From Planctomycetota bacterium (GTDB taxonomy: Bacteria > Planctomycetota > Phycisphaerae > UBA1845), in assembly GCA_022561415.1 (NCBI GenBank), contig JADFRH010000004.1, positions 1 to 21,387 of the forward strand: 21,387 bases of DNA, given 5' to 3'. Shown here piece by piece: positions 19,595-21,387 of the stretch (position 1 is the stretch's first letter; every line of letters starts with the position of its first letter). The position numbers and the translations under genes are program-made. The notes below the pieces were generated by a model, which was not told the DNA's origin, did no database searches, and worked only from the letters and a program-made list of their open reading frames with translations.

Positions 19595-20206
19595 CTACGC
19601 CTCGCTCTTTCCGTTTCCGCCGGCCGTACTGAGTTCGCGGATCGATTCGGCGATCAAGCGCTCGTGATCCTGCGCGTTGATCTCCTTGCTGATGATGCGT
19701 GAGGCCATGTCGGTCGCGAGTTTTCCGGTTACGTCGTACAGCTCTTTGACAGCCGTGTCGGTGGCGATGCTGATTTCGCGCTTGGCGCGATCGAGCATGG
19801 CCGCCGCGGACGCCTTGGCGTCGTCTTCGATCTTGTGCTTGACGGTCTCCGCATCGCGGCGACCCTCTTCGACGATCTCGGTGGCCTCTTGCCGAGCGGC
19901 CGTGAGTTTGGCTTCGTATTCTTTGAGACGGCCTTCCGCCGCCTCGCGATCCGCTTTGGCCTGCTCCAGCGACGAGCGGATGAAGTCCTCGCGACTCTGC
20001 AAGGCGCCGAGCATCGGCTTCCATGCGAACTTGCCCAGGACGACAAGCACCATGAAGAAAGTGAGCAGGCTCCAGAAGATGTTGCCCAGATCGCCAGTGA
20101 ACAGCGACGGGCTGTCGCCGCCTTCCGAGCCCAGCGCGCGGGCCGCGCCGACCATCACCAACATCGCCGCAGTCGCGACGGTCCTTTGGATTCCGTTACG
20201 TCTCAT
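19595..20206 (-). CDS. atpF: F1Fo ATP synthase subunit b, with signal-peptide-like start
   Basis: Subunit b anchors the peripheral stalk in the membrane and reaches up to F1. The 203-residue product has a membrane segment at about 43-62 (IFWSLLTFFMVLVVLGKFAW), then a long charged coiled coil rich in Ala, Glu, Lys and Arg (70-190). Before the membrane segment is an extra N-terminal part, residues 1-27, with a basic start and hydrophobic core (TVATAAMLVMVGAARALG) like a cleavable signal peptide. Since the N-terminus of b faces the periplasm, such processing would be topologically consistent. The 94-base spacing from atpE and the near overlap with atpH are normal. Confidence 0.95.
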   Translation of the reverse strand: MRRNGIQRTVATAAMLVMVGAARALGSEGGDSPSLFTGDLGNIFWSLLTFFMVLVVLGKFAWKPMLGALQSREDFIRSSLEQAKADREAAEGRLKEYEAKLTAARQEATEIVEEGRRDAETVKHKIEDDAKASAAAMLDRAKREISIATDTAVKELYDVTGKLATDMASRIISKEINAQDHERLIAESIRELSTAGGNGKSEA

Positions 20207-20300
20207 GGATCTCGCTGCCTCGAGTACGTGGCGCGGTGCGCTGCGTACACTGCCTCGTGAGGGCGAACTCGTTGAACGCGACGAGCCGCCGCCTGCGTTA

Positions 20301-20654
20301 CTACGTCGCGATCGCCGCCAGGAAGCCGCCGAGCACCGCGAACAGCGTCGCGCCTTCGATCATGGCCGCGGTAATGATCATCGCCGTGCTGATGTTGCCT
20401 GCCGCCTCCGGCTGACGGGCGATCGATTCAACCGCGCTTCCGCCGATCCGGCCGATGCCCGCAGCGCCGCCCATAACGGCCAGGCCGGCACCGATCGCGC
20501 CACCGAGGTTGGCCGCCGTTTTTCCGGGAAACATGGAGGACTGAGCCACCTCGTTACCGTCGTGACTCGGCTGCGCAGAGGCCGGTGCCGCAAGCATGAG
20601 AAACAGGCCCACGCCCATCATCACAAGCAATGCCTTGGTTACTTTCTTGTTCAT
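20301..20654 (-). CDS. atpE: F1Fo ATP synthase subunit c, with signal-peptide-like start
   Basis: Subunit c forms the rotating membrane ring that carries ions. The 117-residue product is longer than the usual 70-90 because residues 1-27 (ending PASA) look like a cleavable signal peptide. The mature part has helix 1 (about 47-75, glycine-rich GAIGAGLAVMGGAAGIG), the loop RQPE (80-83) and helix 2 (88-113) with the ion-binding Glu100 in MIEGATLF. The Gln and Ser/Thr/Tyr ligands of sodium-type rings are not seen, so proton coupling is inferred. AAAGG lies 10 bases before the start. The 246-base spacer to atpB contains twin hairpins. Confidence 0.95.
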   Translation of the reverse strand: MNKKVTKALLVMMGVGLFLMLAAPASAQPSHDGNEVAQSSMFPGKTAANLGGAIGAGLAVMGGAAGIGRIGGSAVESIARQPEAAGNISTAMIITAAMIEGATLFAVLGGFLAAIAT

Positions 20655-20806
20655 CTCGTTCTAACCTTTCGTCGTTCCGCCCGGTGGGAGCCGGCGGGGT
20701 ATTTCCATCGCCATCGCAGTCACGCCTTACGACCCGAGTGCCCCACCGCTGTCCGGGCATGGCGATTTATAATCAGTCTCGTGCTCGTCTCTTTCCGTTA
20801 TGTGCT

Positions 20807-20861
20807 GTGCCGAGAATCCTTTCTCGGCACCGACCAAGGAGCGAGAAAGGATTCTCGCTCC
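20807..20861. other. Twin hairpins with complementary loops, atpB-atpE spacer
   Basis: Hairpin A pairs GTGCCGAGAA (20807-20816) with TTCTCGGCAC (20821-20830) around the loop TCCT. Hairpin B pairs GGAGCGAGAA (20838-20847) with TTCTCGCTCC (20852-20861) around the loop AGGA. Both stems are perfect, 10 bp each, separated by 7 bases. The loops are complementary, and the 16-bp cores (20811-20826 and 20842-20857) are exact reverse complements. They could fold as two hairpins, kiss by their loops, or form one long stem. Confidence 0.9.
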
Positions 20862-20900
20862 AGCGATCTCGTGGTTCGTCTCTCTCCCCCGCGCCGAAAG

Positions 20901-21387
20901 CTAGTGGGCTCCGGCGACGTCGTATGCGCCTTCCGCATGATCGTCGTGATGAATCACGACGGACTGTCCGATGAACAGCGTCGTCAGAAACGTAAAGATA
21001 AACGCCTGCAGGAAGGCCACAAACAGCTCCAGTAGATTGAACAGCACGCAGGTAATCACCACGGTGATCCCGATGCCGGTCGCGGGCCAGGCCCCGAAAG
21101 CCGTGTAGGTCAAACCGATAAAGCTCAGCAGCACGGCGAGCAGCACGTGCCCCGCGACCATGTTGGCGAACAAACGAACCGTCAGGGCAAAACACTTCGC
21201 CACGACGCCGATCACTTCCAACACCGCGATCATCGGGGCGATAAGCGGCGGGCCTTGGAAGAAGTGCTTGACGTAGTTCAACCCGTTATAACGAAACCCG
21301 TTGAACACCATCATGATCAGCGTGCAGCCGGCCAAGGACGCCGTCACCCAAATGTTGCCGGTGGCGGCCCCGCCGATGCCGTGATGA
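20901..21387 (-). CDS. atpB: F1Fo ATP synthase subunit a (5' end outside window)
   Basis: Subunit a forms the proton half-channels next to the c-ring. The visible 161 residues are the C-terminal part. The frame is open to the right edge, and the codons before the GTG at 21347 read GNIWV, typical of the family, so the GTG is internal and the gene starts beyond the window. The conserved membrane helix LTVRLFANMVAGHVLLAV carries the essential Arg, and the last helix has FLQAFIFTFLTTLFIG, as expected. A short His/Asp-rich tail (HHDDHAEG) ends the protein. It heads the visible part of the atp operon; any atpI and the operon promoter lie outside the window. Confidence 0.95.
   Translation of the reverse strand, partial: HHGIGGAATGNIWVTASLAGCTLIMMVFNGFRYNGLNYVKHFFQGPPLIAPMIAVLEVIGVVAKCFALTVRLFANMVAGHVLLAVLLSFIGLTYTAFGAWPATGIGITVVITCVLFNLLELFVAFLQAFIFTFLTTLFIGQSVVIHHDDHAEGAYDVAGAH

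Noticed and set aside
21345..21347. GTG as the true start of atpB
   Set aside because: In-frame codons upstream encode conserved subunit a sequence up to the window edge.

Overview
The window looks like a chromosomal segment from a GC-rich planctomycete, probably near the Phycisphaerae. This is inferred from gene content, not from a database search. The clues are a pseudopilin with the C-terminal H-x9-DG motif, a very large secreted beta-helix protein with a planctomycete-style C-terminal module, F-ATPase b and c subunits carrying signal-peptide-like N-termini, and a long insert in the ATP synthase alpha subunit. Almost all of the window is ordinary housekeeping sequence. I see no insertion sequence, prophage, CRISPR array, tRNA or rRNA.

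Layout. At 1-1434 (+) is the 3' part of a type I glutamine synthetase gene, cut by the left edge. At 1631-5671 (-) is a secreted, internally duplicated beta-helix protein, and at 6228-7448 (-) an arginine deiminase. A + strand block follows: a small DUF2007-like/zinc-ribbon protein (7877-8257), a LOG-family Rossmann protein (8390-9145), an HNH endonuclease-like protein (9397-10011), MurNAc-6-P etherase MurQ (10038-10937), a GHL10-type lipoprotein (11011-12243) and a diverged ROK-family sugar kinase (12274-13182). At 13189-14088 (-) is a pseudopilin-like protein. From 14263 to the right edge, on the minus strand, runs the complete F-type ATP synthase order atpB-E-F-H-A-G-D-C, with atpB cut by the window edge.

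Functional themes. The atp genes would make one F1Fo ATP synthase, and the c-subunit motif suggests proton coupling. murQ, the GHL10 lipoprotein and the ROK kinase lie consecutively on one strand and could form a cell-wall amino-sugar recovery cluster. Glutamine synthetase and arginine deiminase both handle nitrogen but are not linked by operon structure.

The most interesting material is between genes and inside the atp operon. The atpB-atpE spacer holds two adjacent perfect hairpins whose 4-nt loops are complementary. The atpH-atpA and atpD-atpC spacers share a composite repeat, a 7-bp array joined to an 8-bp array, and the atpC start codon lies inside the 7-bp array. Other points are the AtpA insert, an HNH gene whose best start signal is out of frame with its body, and a ROK kinase lacking the usual sugar-binding ExGH motif. 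I did not find a convincing wholly new multi-gene system.
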